A stretch of 64,000 nucleotides of DNA, taken from contig NZ_LKPJ01000029.1 of NCBI RefSeq assembly GCF_001443045.1, positions 1 to 64,000 on the forward strand, written 5' to 3'. Source of the stretch: Burkholderia ambifaria (GTDB taxonomy: Bacteria; Pseudomonadota; Gammaproteobacteria; Burkholderiales; Burkholderiaceae). Position 1 is the stretch's first letter. Every line of letters starts with the position of its first letter. The notes under the pieces were generated by a model. The model was not told the origin of the DNA. It did no database searches and worked only from the letters and a program-made list of their open reading frames with translations. Positions 46,725 to 54,678 of the stretch are shown here, piece by piece. The position numbers and the translations under genes were made by a program.

Positions 46725-46954
46725 TCGTCTGGCGCGATACGTACGCGACGCACGCGGAACGGCCGAATTGTCCCAAGTCTCCACGCGACGCAAGAATGTG
46801 AAGGAACGGCCGCGGGCCGGAATATCGCATGCGCGCTCGCGTTCCACACCACGCACTCAAATGCCGAACCGACATCCGCTGTCGGCGTTCGCCGCCTGCC
46901 TGCCCCGCTCCTGACGCCGCGTACGAACGGCTGCACCGTGCTGCCGCGCGCGCC

Positions 46955-46982
46955 TTGAAATATACCCAAATAGGGATAAATT
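46955..46982 (+). promoter_or_regulatory. AT-rich promoter/operator of the toxin-antitoxin pair
   Basis: TTGAAA (46955-46960) is a fair -35. CCC AAATA GGG (46965-46975) is a short inverted repeat just before the ATG of the toxin, where HigA-type antitoxins often bind. AT content is clearly higher than in flanking DNA. Confidence 0.35.
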
Positions 46983-46987
46983 CGTCG

Positions 46988-47350
46988 ATGGATCCATACA
47001 CCAGACCGCTCTACTGGCTCGGCTCCGCGCGCAAGGACCTGAAGGCGATGCCCGAAACCGTGCAGGACACGTTCGGCTATGCGCTGTACCTGGCACAGAC
47101 GGGACGCAAGCACGATCAGGCCAAGCCATTGAGAGGATTCGGATCGGCCGGTGTGCTCGAGATCGTGGAATCGGAAGACAACGGCACGTACCGTGCCGTA
47201 TATACGGTGAAGCTCGGGAACAGCGTGTACGTGCTGCACTGCTTCCAGAAAAAATCATCGAGCGGCATCGCGACACCGAAGCCGGCCGGCGACCTGATCC
47301 GCGAACGTCCGAAAGCGGCCGAAGCTCACGCAAAGGGAGAAAAGCGATGA
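46988..47350 (+). CDS. RelE/HigB-type toxin (Gp49-like)
   Basis: A 120-residue basic protein of the phage-derived Gp49/HigB toxin family. It begins PLYWLGSARKDLKAMPETVQ and contains GRKHDQAKPLRGFGSAGVLEI (quoted in part, about 42-62), YRAVYTVKLGNSVYVLHCFQKKS (about 73-95). Members of the family are ribosome-dependent mRNA interferases neutralised by the downstream antitoxin. ATG 46988 was chosen because homologues start with PLYW close to Met; the earlier frame to 46829 is Arg/Ala-rich noise. It overlaps the antitoxin gene by four bases, toxin first, as in higBA. Confidence 0.82.
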   Translation: MDPYTRPLYWLGSARKDLKAMPETVQDTFGYALYLAQTGRKHDQAKPLRGFGSAGVLEIVESEDNGTYRAVYTVKLGNSVYVLHCFQKKSSSGIATPKPAGDLIRERPKAAEAHAKGEKR

Positions 47351-47670
47351 TCGAAATCGAACAGGGCAGCGGAAACGTCTACGCTGATCTGGGTATGCGC
47401 GATGCCGACGAAATGCGTGTGAAGGCCCAGCTCGCCGCCAAGATCGCGGAGATCATCAAGGCCCGCAAATGGACGCAGCAACACGCGGCCCGGTTGCTTG
47501 GCATGACGCAGCCGAAGCTGTCGAACATGCTGCGCGGGCGGTTTCGCGGTGTGAGCGAAACGAAGATGCTCGAATGTCTGGCGAAGCTCGGGCGCGACGT
47601 GCAGATTGTCGTCGGGCCGGACCGTCAGTCGGACGTCGAAGGGCACATCGAAGTCGTGTTCGCCGCCTGA
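47347..47670 (+). CDS. XRE-family antitoxin (HigA-like)
   Basis: A 107-residue protein with a helix-turn-helix at about 28-85: QLAAKIAEIIKARKWTQQHAARLLGMTQPKLSNMLRGRF (quoted in two parts here: KARKWTQQHAARLLGMTQ then PKLSNMLRGRF). A VSETKMLECLAKLGRDVQIV segment follows, typical of the antitoxins paired with Gp49 toxins. It probably represses its own operon together with the toxin. Start overlaps the toxin stop (ATGA). Confidence 0.85.
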   Translation: MIEIEQGSGNVYADLGMRDADEMRVKAQLAAKIAEIIKARKWTQQHAARLLGMTQPKLSNMLRGRFRGVSETKMLECLAKLGRDVQIVVGPDRQSDVEGHIEVVFAA

Positions 47671-47876
47671 CGAGGCACGGCGAGCGGCACGCTCATGATT
47701 CCGTGGAGCGGCCGATCCCGAAGTGATGCGCAGCCGTGACACGGCCACGGCAGCCGAAGTGGATCCCGCTGCGCGACCCGGCTGCGTCGCCAAGTCGGAT
47801 GACAGCCCCGCATGACGCAAACGGCGCAAGCCGCCGTAACGCCGCGGATCGTCAAACTCCCGCCACAGCACTCAAG

Positions 47877-47887
47877 TTGTATATACA
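47877..47887. promoter_or_regulatory. HutC-type operator, distal
   Basis: TTGTATATACA includes the perfect 10-bp palindrome TGTATATACA and fits the HutC/GntR consensus GT-N-TA-N-AC. It lies 225 bases upstream of the binding-protein start. Confidence 0.5.
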
Positions 47888-48019
47888 TTAATAATTTCAA
47901 CCGACCGTTCCGATTCCTGCGCCGAATGTCATTTCACGCGCAAGGCCCGTCGAATAGGAAGGTGTGCTGCGTGCTGTCAGCGAAAACCCCACTTCTGTCA
48001 CTCTCTCCAATTCGTTATC

Positions 48020-48031
48020 TTGTCTATACAA
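48020..48031. promoter_or_regulatory. HutC-type operator, proximal
   Basis: TTGTCTATACAA has inverted TTGT/ACAA ends and the GT-N-TA-N-AC core. It lies 81 bases upstream of the binding-protein ATG. The two sites are 143 bases apart and could allow repression by looping. Confidence 0.5.
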
Positions 48032-48111
48032 CTAGGCTGATGAAACAGCCCGGTTGAATGTGCTGCGCCCTGCCAGGGCGCGCTGACGATCCTATTTGAA
48101 ATTCCAAGTCG

Positions 48112-48888
48112 ATGAAGAAGCTTGCCCTGTGCATCGCGATCCTGGCGATCGCAACCTCCGCCTCCGCCAAGGAGTGGTCCACCGTCCGGTTCGGCGTCGA
48201 TGCGAGTTATGCACCGTTCGAATCGAAGAGCACGGACGGCAAGCTGGTCGGCTTCGACATCGATCTGGGCAACGAGATCTGCAAGCGCCTGAACGCGAAG
48301 TGCGTGTGGGTCGAGAGCGCGTTCGACGGCATGATCCCGGCGCTGAAGGCACGGAAGTTCGACGGCGTGCTGTCGTCGATGTCGATGACGCCGCAGCGCG
48401 AAGCGCAGATCGCATTTTCGACGAAGCTGTTCCACACGCCGACGCGGCTCGTCGCGAAGAAGGGCGCGAATCTGAAACCCACGCCGGAATCGCTGAAGGG
48501 CAAGACGATCGGCGTCGAGCAGGGAACGATCCAGGAAGCGTACGCGAAGGCGAACTGGGCGCCGCTGGGCGTGCAGATCGTGCCGTACCAGGATCAGGAC
48601 CAGGTGTATGCGGATCTGGTCTCGGGCCGTCTCGACGCAGCATTGCAGGACGCGGTACAGGCCGACATGGGCTTCCTGAAGACCGCGCGCGGAACGGGCT
48701 TCGCGTTCACGGGCGGCGACCTGAGCGATCCGAAGGGCGCGCTCGGGCACGGCGCCGCCATCGGCCTGCGCAAGGAAGACACCGACCTGAAGGCGAAGAT
48801 CGACAAGGCGATGGCCGACATGATCCAGGACGGCACATACAAGAAGATCGAAGCCAAATACTTCAGCTTCGACGTGTACGGCAGCTGA
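48112..48888 (+). CDS. Periplasmic amino-acid-binding protein (HisJ/ArgT type)
   Basis: A 258-residue solute-binding protein for a polar amino acid ABC transporter. The signal peptide is MKKLALCIAILAIATSASA (19 residues). The family-3 signature GFDIDLGNEICKRLN (about 47-61) and the cleft residues in FDGVLSSMSMTPQR (about 83-96) point to lysine, arginine, ornithine or histidine binding. HutC-type operators upstream suggest histidine or urocanate control. No ABC membrane or ATPase subunits are adjacent; the next gene is an M14 deacylase. Confidence 0.85.
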   Translation: MKKLALCIAILAIATSASAKEWSTVRFGVDASYAPFESKSTDGKLVGFDIDLGNEICKRLNAKCVWVESAFDGMIPALKARKFDGVLSSMSMTPQREAQIAFSTKLFHTPTRLVAKKGANLKPTPESLKGKTIGVEQGTIQEAYAKANWAPLGVQIVPYQDQDQVYADLVSGRLDAALQDAVQADMGFLKTARGTGFAFTGGDLSDPKGALGHGAAIGLRKEDTDLKAKIDKAMADMIQDGTYKKIEAKYFSFDVYGS

Positions 48889-48946
48889 CAGGCAATGGCG
48901 CGGGCGCGCCCCGCGCCCGTATGGCGTCCTGCACATTCACACCATC

Positions 48947-50062
48947 ATGCAAACACGAACCCATCCGCTGATTTCCCCGTCGCTCGGCACCGAGCGGCAA
49001 CTGACGAGCTTCCACTACGGTCCGACGGGCGGACAGAAGATCTACATCCAGTCGTCGCTGCATGCCGACGAACTGCCGGGCATGCTGGTCGCATGGGAAC
49101 TGCGCAAACGCCTTGACGCCCTCGAGACGGCGGGCAGGCTGCGCGGCGAAATCGTCATCGTGCCGGTACCCAATCCGATCGGCCTCAACCAGCGGCTGCT
49201 CGGCCACATGGTCGGCCGCTTCGAAAGCGGCACCGCGGCGAACTTCAACCGCAACTTCCATCACCTGGCCGAACTCGTGATGCCGCGCATCGAGTCTCGC
49301 CTGACCGATGACGCGCAACAGAACCTGCTCGCCGTGCGCGCCGCGATGCGCGAAGCGCTCGACGAGCAAACGCCGGCCACCGAGCTCGAATCGCAGCGCC
49401 TCGCGCTGCAGCGCCTGTCATATGACGCCGACGTCGTGCTCGACCTGCACTGCGACTTCGAAGCGGCGATGCATCTGTTCACGAATCCCGACACGTGGCC
49501 CGACGTCGAGCCGCTCGCGCGCTATCTCGATGCGAAGACGTCGCTGCTCGCGCTCAATTCGATCGGCAATCCGTTCGACGAGATTCACAGCTTCAGTTGG
49601 TCCGAGCTGCGTGCCCGTTACGGCGAACGCTATCCGATTCCCCATGGTTCGATCTCGGTGACGATCGAGCTGCGCGGCCAGGCGGACGTGAGCTACGCAT
49701 TTGCCGAGCGCGACGCGAACGCGATCGTCGAATACCTGACGCTGCGCGGCGTCATCGACGGCACGCCCGCGCCGCTGCCGGAACTCGCATTCGCGGCCAC
49801 GCCATTCTCCGGCAGCGAACCGCTCGTCGCGCCGATCTCCGGCGTGCTCGTGTTCCGTGCGCCGCTCGGTGTCTGGGTCGAACCCGGTGAGCCGATCGCC
49901 GATATCGTCGACCCGCTGACCGGCCGCGTCGTCACGGTCGCGAACGCCGTCGCTGGCGTGCTGTATGCGCGGCAACGCACGCGCTTCGCCACCGCGGGGC
50001 TGGAAGTCGCGTGCGTCGCGGGCGCCACGCCGATTCGAAGCGGTTCGCTGCTGCCGAACTAG
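48947..50062 (+). CDS. M14-type succinylglutamate desuccinylase/aspartoacylase family protein
   Basis: A 371-residue zinc amidohydrolase-like protein. Zinc ligands are in SSLHADELPG (HxxE, about residues 37-46) and the later VLDLHCD (about 164-170). NPIGLNQRLLGHMVGR and NFNRNF are also typical of AstE/AspA relatives. The C-terminal third (about 280-371) is a barrel-like domain with PISGVLVFRAPLGVWVEPGEPIADI, resembling biotinyl/lipoyl-type folds seen in this family. It follows the binding-protein gene after 58 bases and may deacylate an N-acylated amino acid taken up by it. Confidence 0.8.
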   Translation: MQTRTHPLISPSLGTERQLTSFHYGPTGGQKIYIQSSLHADELPGMLVAWELRKRLDALETAGRLRGEIVIVPVPNPIGLNQRLLGHMVGRFESGTAANFNRNFHHLAELVMPRIESRLTDDAQQNLLAVRAAMREALDEQTPATELESQRLALQRLSYDADVVLDLHCDFEAAMHLFTNPDTWPDVEPLARYLDAKTSLLALNSIGNPFDEIHSFSWSELRARYGERYPIPHGSISVTIELRGQADVSYAFAERDANAIVEYLTLRGVIDGTPAPLPELAFAATPFSGSEPLVAPISGVLVFRAPLGVWVEPGEPIADIVDPLTGRVVTVANAVAGVLYARQRTRFATAGLEVACVAGATPIRSGSLLPN

Positions 50063-50233
50063 GCTCGCCTCGCGCATCTCCAACGGTTTTCGTCACGGAT
50101 CGCGGCGCCGGAATCGCCGCCGCGCGCTTGCCGCCGCGCCCGCGCGCGGCGGTGCCGTTTCCTCGGCGATGGTGGGTCGTTCATTTCGTTCGGCACATCG
50201 CGATACGTTGCGCCGCCATCCGGGCGGACAACC

Positions 50234-50600
50234 TCAGGAAAGAATCCCGCGCCAATGCGAGAGTTTCCGTTCGAACGACAGCATCGCGTTCGCGGGGCTC
50301 GACGAAGGCAATACGAGCGTCGTGTAGCCGGCCTCGCCGATCACGTCGGCGAAGCGCCCCGCCGTCTTCCCGTTGAAACACACGTTCTCCAGCAACGGCG
50401 CATGCTCGCGCAACGACGCGAAGTCGTTCGGCTTCGCATGGCGGATCGCGGAATCGAGACTGCCTTGACGATGGCAAGCGTCGAGGACATCCCAGATGCC
50501 GATGTCGTGCGAAAGCACGCGTTCGAGCCCCGCGTCATACGCGAGCTCGCGCAGCGCGGGCTCGCCGAGCGCCACGCCCAACAGTCGCCAGAACTGATTG
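50234..50600 (-). pseudogene. Displaced 3' fragment of the deoxyinosine-glycosylase gene
   Basis: This fragment encodes NQFWRLLGVALGEPAL through the C-terminus but lacks the N-terminal GSFPG and QYYAHPRN motifs needed for catalysis. Bases 50271-50600 match 51578-51907 without gaps (30 mismatches in 330 by hand, about 91% identity), in the same orientation. The homology stops sharply at 50600, after GAACTGATTG. The frame stays open to a stop at 50234 but has no proper start. Confidence 0.85.
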
Positions 50601-51907
50601 ATATTTTGTCCGGTTTGACACCGCTGTCGATCACACAGCATGCTGCTGCCACGCACGCATTTCGTTTCGACGTGAGCTGTTTCGTCGTTACGTCACCGAA
50701 ACCTGCTAACGTCGGTTTCAGCCATACCTGCTCCACCACACGGGATCCGTAAGCATGAGTCACATCCACTTCATTGGCGGGGAAAAAGGCGGCGTGGGCA
50801 AATCGCTCGCCGCTCGCGTGCTAGCCCAGTATTTCATCGATCGGAGCGTGCCCTTCCTGGGCTTCGATACCGACCGATCGCATGGCGCGCTGCTGCGGTT
50901 CTATTCGGACTTCGCCGCGCCTGCCGTTCTCGACCAGCATGACAGCCTCGATCCCGTCCTGGAATCGGCCGTCGAAGATCCGCAGCGACGCATTCTGGTC
51001 GATCTCGCCGCCCAGACGCAGCAGTCGCTCGCCGAATGGCTCGACGATTCGGACGTGTTCGGTTTTGCCGAAGAACACAACCTCACGCTCACGTGGTGGC
51101 ACGTCATGGACACCGGACGCGATTCGGTCGACCTGTTACGGCGGTGGCTCGACGAGTTCGGCGGACGAATCAAGCTGATACTCGTGCTAAACGAAGTGCG
51201 CGGCGATCGTTTCGAGATCCTGGAGGCATCCGGCGAGCGCGAACGGGCCGAAGGGCTTGGCGCCAGCGTAATAACGCTGCGCCGCCTGCCCGATACGACC
51301 ATGCAGAAGATCGATCGACAGAGCGCCAGCTTCTGGGCGGCGGTCAATCATCCGGACCGTGCCGCCACCGGGCTCGGCTTGCTGGAGCGGCAGCGCGTCA
51401 AGGTATGGCTGCATCGCACATATACGGAGCTGGACGGGGTTACGTTGTAGGCTGATCCCACTCTGCGCGCGGTGCATGGGGAGTGATCCGGTCCCACGGC
51501 AAGCAGCGAGCGAGGAAGCCCGCTGCCTGACACGCTACAGGTTAATCGCGATCGCGCGCCAGAGATGCAATTTCTGCTCGAACGACAGCATCGCATTCGC
51601 CGGGCTCGACGACGGCAGCACGAGCGTCTCGTAACCGGCCTCACCGATTACGTCGGCAAACCGCCCCGCCGTCTTGCCGTTGAAGCACACTTTCTCCAGC
51701 AACGGCGCATGTTCACGCAACGACGCGAAGTCGTTCGGCTTCGCATGGCGGATCGCGGAGTCGAGACTGCCTTGGCGATGGCATGCATCGAGGACGTCCC
51801 AGATGCCGATGCCGTGCGACAGCACGCGCTCGAGCCGCGCGTCATACGCGAGCTTGTGCAGCGCGGGCTCGCCGAGCACCGCGCCCAACAGTCGCCAGAA
51901 CTGATTG
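50601..51907. mobile_element. Putative 1.3-kb insertion carrying a ParA-like gene and a replacement gene end
   Basis: The segment lies between the displaced 3' fragment (ending 50600) and the homologous point in the intact glycosylase gene (51907). It contains the ParA-like gene and the 3' part of the intact gene. A 24-bp identical stretch ends both boundaries (CCAACAGTCGCCAGAACTGATTG-type sequence, key end CTGATTG). The part 50601-50754 is distinctly AT-richer than the background. No recombinase is encoded. Interpretation as an integrated cassette that restored its target gene is an inference. Confidence 0.45.
50755..51450 (+). CDS. ParA-like P-loop ATPase
   Basis: A 231-residue protein with a deviant Walker A GGEKGGVGKSL at residues 8-18, typical of the ParA/MinD/Mrp class. 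FLGFDTDRSHGAL (about 34-46) and RRILVDLAAQTQQSL (about 79-93, Walker A'/B-like) follow. It lacks a ParB-type partner and an N-terminal DNA-binding domain, so it is a small orphan ParA resembling plasmid mobilisation or partition ATPases. GC is lower than in neighbours. It is flanked by the two copies of the glycosylase gene end. GAAACC and GGTTTC inverted arms lie at 50698-50719 upstream. Confidence 0.75.
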   Translation: MSHIHFIGGEKGGVGKSLAARVLAQYFIDRSVPFLGFDTDRSHGALLRFYSDFAAPAVLDQHDSLDPVLESAVEDPQRRILVDLAAQTQQSLAEWLDDSDVFGFAEEHNLTLTWWHVMDTGRDSVDLLRRWLDEFGGRIKLILVLNEVRGDRFEILEASGERERAEGLGASVITLRRLPDTTMQKIDRQSASFWAAVNHPDRAATGLGLLERQRVKVWLHRTYTELDGVTL

Positions 51908-52017
51908 CGCGGATGCGCGTAGTACTGCGCGGCATCGAGCGACGCCTCGCCCGGAAAGCTGCCGAGGATCATCGTGTGCGTATTCGGCGCGACGACCGGC
52001 GGAAAGCCTTGCAGCAT
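51535..52017 (-). CDS. DNA-deoxyinosine (hypoxanthine) glycosylase-like protein
   Basis: A 160-residue member of the MUG/uracil-DNA-glycosylase superfamily. ILGSFPGEASLDAAQYYAHP (about residues 17-36) holds the active-site motif and is followed by RNQFWRLLG. LPSSSPANAML near residue 136 is the second conserved motif. These enzymes remove hypoxanthine from deaminated DNA. Its ATG (52017) overlaps the ubiC stop by one base. Its 3' half (up to 51907) is duplicated at 50271-50600. Confidence 0.85.
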   Translation of the reverse strand: MLQGFPPVVAPNTHTMILGSFPGEASLDAAQYYAHPRNQFWRLLGAVLGEPALHKLAYDARLERVLSHGIGIWDVLDACHRQGSLDSAIRHAKPNDFASLREHAPLLEKVCFNGKTAGRFADVIGEAGYETLVLPSSSPANAMLSFEQKLHLWRAIAINL

Positions 52018-52619
52018 CACACAGCTCCGCGCGACCCGACGGATCCGGGCCCATCGCCGTGCGCGTCGAGATGCCGCCACAGCGCGGGCAGCATGCACTC
52101 GGTCACCATCAACGGCTTGCCGTGACGCTGGAACACCGAGCGCCGCGCGGCGAACGCGTGCGGTGCTCGCGCACCGCCAAGCGCATGGCTCGCCAGCGCA
52201 TACAGCGGATGGCCGGCGATCACGCGCCGGCTGACGAGCGCCGAGCGCTCGACCTGCGGATCGCTGTACAGCAGCTCCGCCAGCGGCCGCGTGCGCAGCC
52301 GCCGCATGGCCTGCCACACGCCCTTGCTGGCCGCGAGCGGCGCGAGGCTGTGCGCGGCGACGTACGGCGTGCCGTCGACCGACAGGATCACCTCGCGCAC
52401 CCACATCGGCGCGCGCGGTGCACTGTCGAGCGCGTCCGGCTCGTCGAACCACGGGCAGTCGACGGCCTCGCGCGTCACACGCACGTTCACGCTGCCGAGC
52501 CGCGCGAGATGCGCGGTCAGCGAACCGCCGCGCGTCAACCAGTCGCGCTGGTCGAGCGTGCAGCCGGGCCGGGGCGTTTCGCGCCAGCCCGCCTGTGCGC
52601 CGTCGAATCGCATCCGCAT
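52017..52619 (-). CDS. ubiC: Chorismate-pyruvate lyase
   Basis: A 200-residue protein that makes 4-hydroxybenzoate from chorismate for ubiquinone synthesis. Family features are [12 protein letters not shown] (about 27-38), [19 protein letters not shown] (about 73-91), and the conserved C-terminal [23 protein letters not shown] (quoted in two parts: [17 protein letters not shown] and MLPALW). It begins two bases after htpG and its stop overlaps the glycosylase ATG, so the three are probably one operon. Confidence 0.87.
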   Translation of the reverse strand: MRMRFDGAQAGWRETPRPGCTLDQRDWLTRGGSLTAHLARLGSVNVRVTREAVDCPWFDEPDALDSAPRAPMWVREVILSVDGTPYVAAHSLAPLAASKGVWQAMRRLRTRPLAELLYSDPQVERSALVSRRVIAGHPLYALASHALGGARAPHAFAARRSVFQRHGKPLMVTECMLPALWRHLDAHGDGPGSVGSRGAV

Positions 52620-52621
52620 GT

Positions 52622-54520
52622 TCACGCGGTGCGCGACAGCAGCAGCGCGTTGGTCCGCTTCACGAAGCTCGCCGGATCGTCGAGCATCCCGCCTTCGGCC
52701 AGCAACGCCTGGTCGAACAGCAGATGGCACCAGTCGCCGAAATCGGCGCTGTCGGCGTTCAGCTGCTTCACGAGCGCATGGTCCGGGTTGATCTCGAGGA
52801 TCGGCTGCATCGCCGGCGCGTTCTGGCCGGCCGCCTTCAGCATCCGCTGCAGGTAGCCGCTCATGTCGTTGTCGTCCGCGACGAGGCACGACGGCGAATC
52901 GGTCAGGCGGAACGTGACGCGCACTTCCTTCACCTTGTCGCCGAGCGCTTCCTTCATCTTCTCGACGACCGGCTTGACCGCCTCGCCCGCCTGCTCCTGC
53001 GCCTTCTTTTCCTCGTCGTTCAGCTCGCCGAGGTCGAGATCGCCGCGGGCGACGCTCGCGAGCGGCTTGCCGTCGAATTCATGCAGGAACGACAGCATCC
53101 ATTCGTCGACGCGGTCGGTCAGCAGCAGCACCTCGACGCCCTTCTTGCGGAACACTTCCAGATGCGGGCTGTTCTTCGCGGCCTGCCACGTATCGGCGGT
53201 CACGTAGTAGATCTTGCTCTGCTCGGGCTTCATGCGCGACACGTAGTCGGCGAGCGACACGTCCTGCGCATCGGTGTCGCCGTGTGTCGATGCGAAGCGC
53301 AGCAGCTTCGCGATGCGCTCGCGGTTCGCGTGATCCTCGCCGAGACCTTCCTTCAGCACCTGGCCGAACGCGCTCCAGAACGTCTTGTACTTCTCCTTGC
53401 CGGCATCCTCTTCCGCGTTCGCGAGCTCCTCGAGCATCGACAGCGCGCGCTTGGTCACGCCTTCGCGGATCGCCTTTACGTCGCGGCTTTCCTGCAGGAT
53501 TTCACGCGACACGTTCAGCGGCAGGTCGGCCGAGTCGACGACACCTTTCACGAAGCGCAGGTATTGCGGCAGCAGCTGCTCGGCGTCGTCCATGATGAAC
53601 ACGCGCTTCACGTACAGCTTCAGGCCGCCGCGGTAGTCGCGGTTCCACAGGTCGAACGGCGCGTGCGCCGGCACGAACAGCAGTTGCGTGTATTCGCTGC
53701 GGCCCTCGACGCGGTTATGCGTCCACGTGAGCGGATCCTGGTGGTCGTGCGCGATGTGCTGGTAGAACTGCGTGTACTGCTCGTCGGTGACCTCGCTCTT
53801 CGAACGCGTCCACAGCGCGCTCGCCTGGTTGACGGTTTCGTCCTCGTCCTTCAGGACCATCTCGCCCTTTTCCTGATCCCACTCTTCCTTGTGCATCAGG
53901 ATCGGCAGCGCGATGTGATCGGAGTACTTCTGGATGATCGACTTCAGGCGATGCGACGACAGCAGCTCGTCCTCGCCTTCGCGCAGGTGCAGCGTGATCG
54001 TCGTGCCGCGCTGTGCGCGCTCGATCGCGTCGATCGTGAAATCGCCCTCGCCCGCGCTTTCCCAACGCACGGCTTCGTTCGCCGGCAGGCCGGCGCGGCG
54101 CGTCTCGACGGTGATCTTGTCGGCGACGATGAAGCCCGAGTAGAAGCCGACGCCGAACTGGCCGATCAGCGCCGCATCCTTCTGCTGGTCGCCCGATAGC
54201 TTCGTGAAGAATTCCTTGGTGCCCGAGCGCGCGATCGTGCCGAGGTTCGCGATCGCCTCGTCGCGGCTCATGCCGATGCCGTTGTCATCGATCGTGATCG
54301 TGCGCGCGGCCTTGTCGTAGCCGATGCGGATGCGCAGGTTCGGATCGTTCTCGTACAGCGCGTTGTCCGCGAGCGCTTCGAAACGCAGCTTGTCGGACGC
54401 GTCGGACGCGTTCGACACCAGTTCGCGCAGGAAGATTTCCTTGTTGCTGTAGAGCGAATGGATCATCAGGTGGAGGAGTTGCTTGACCTCTGCCTGAAAG
54501 CTCATCGTTTCGTGTGCCAT
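52622..54520 (-). CDS. htpG: Chaperone HtpG (Hsp90)
   Basis: A 632-residue Hsp90. The N-terminal GHKL ATPase domain has [14 protein letters not shown] (about 35-48), [13 protein letters not shown] (about 79-91), [12 protein letters not shown] (about 118-129) and GTTITL. The middle domain and C-terminal dimerisation domain complete a normal-length HtpG. The ATG at 54520 is preceded by AAGAGGAAAC. Cytoplasmic; heat-stress protein folding. Confidence 0.96.
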   Translation of the reverse strand: MAHETMSFQAEVKQLLHLMIHSLYSNKEIFLRELVSNASDASDKLRFEALADNALYENDPNLRIRIGYDKAARTITIDDNGIGMSRDEAIANLGTIARSGTKEFFTKLSGDQQKDAALIGQFGVGFYSGFIVADKITVETRRAGLPANEAVRWESAGEGDFTIDAIERAQRGTTITLHLREGEDELLSSHRLKSIIQKYSDHIALPILMHKEEWDQEKGEMVLKDEDETVNQASALWTRSKSEVTDEQYTQFYQHIAHDHQDPLTWTHNRVEGRSEYTQLLFVPAHAPFDLWNRDYRGGLKLYVKRVFIMDDAEQLLPQYLRFVKGVVDSADLPLNVSREILQESRDVKAIREGVTKRALSMLEELANAEEDAGKEKYKTFWSAFGQVLKEGLGEDHANRERIAKLLRFASTHGDTDAQDVSLADYVSRMKPEQSKIYYVTADTWQAAKNSPHLEVFRKKGVEVLLLTDRVDEWMLSFLHEFDGKPLASVARGDLDLGELNDEEKKAQEQAGEAVKPVVEKMKEALGDKVKEVRVTFRLTDSPSCLVADDNDMSGYLQRMLKAAGQNAPAMQPILEINPDHALVKQLNADSADFGDWCHLLFDQALLAEGGMLDDPASFVKRTNALLLSRTA

Positions 54521-54658
54521 GGATGCTGTTTCCTCTTACTTGAACTTGAATGGTGTGGCGCGGGTGCCCGGCGCGCGATGCCGGCGAGCCCGTCAAGGAC
54601 GACCGCCCGGCGCAAGCGGTTTGCGCGGGTATCTGGGGCCGGGCGGCCGGATTTCAAG

Positions 54659-54674
54659 GGGCGGCGAGCCGCCC
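54659..54674 (-). terminator. Weak hairpin after the MocR-type gene
   Basis: GGGCGG-CGAG-CCGCCC lies four bases past the regulator stop. Only a short T stretch follows on the minus strand, so its terminator activity is doubtful. Confidence 0.35.
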
Positions 54675-54678
54675 GCCA

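Larger units (their letters stand above)
47671..48111 (+). other. Long leader region upstream of the binding-protein gene
   Basis: A 441-bp gene-free region whose second half is AT-richer than the surroundings. It holds two HutC-type palindromes (47877-47887 and 48020-48031), and a hairpin GCGCCCT-GCC-AGGGCGC at 48065-48081, 31 bases before the ATG. No open frame looks real. Confidence 0.6.
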
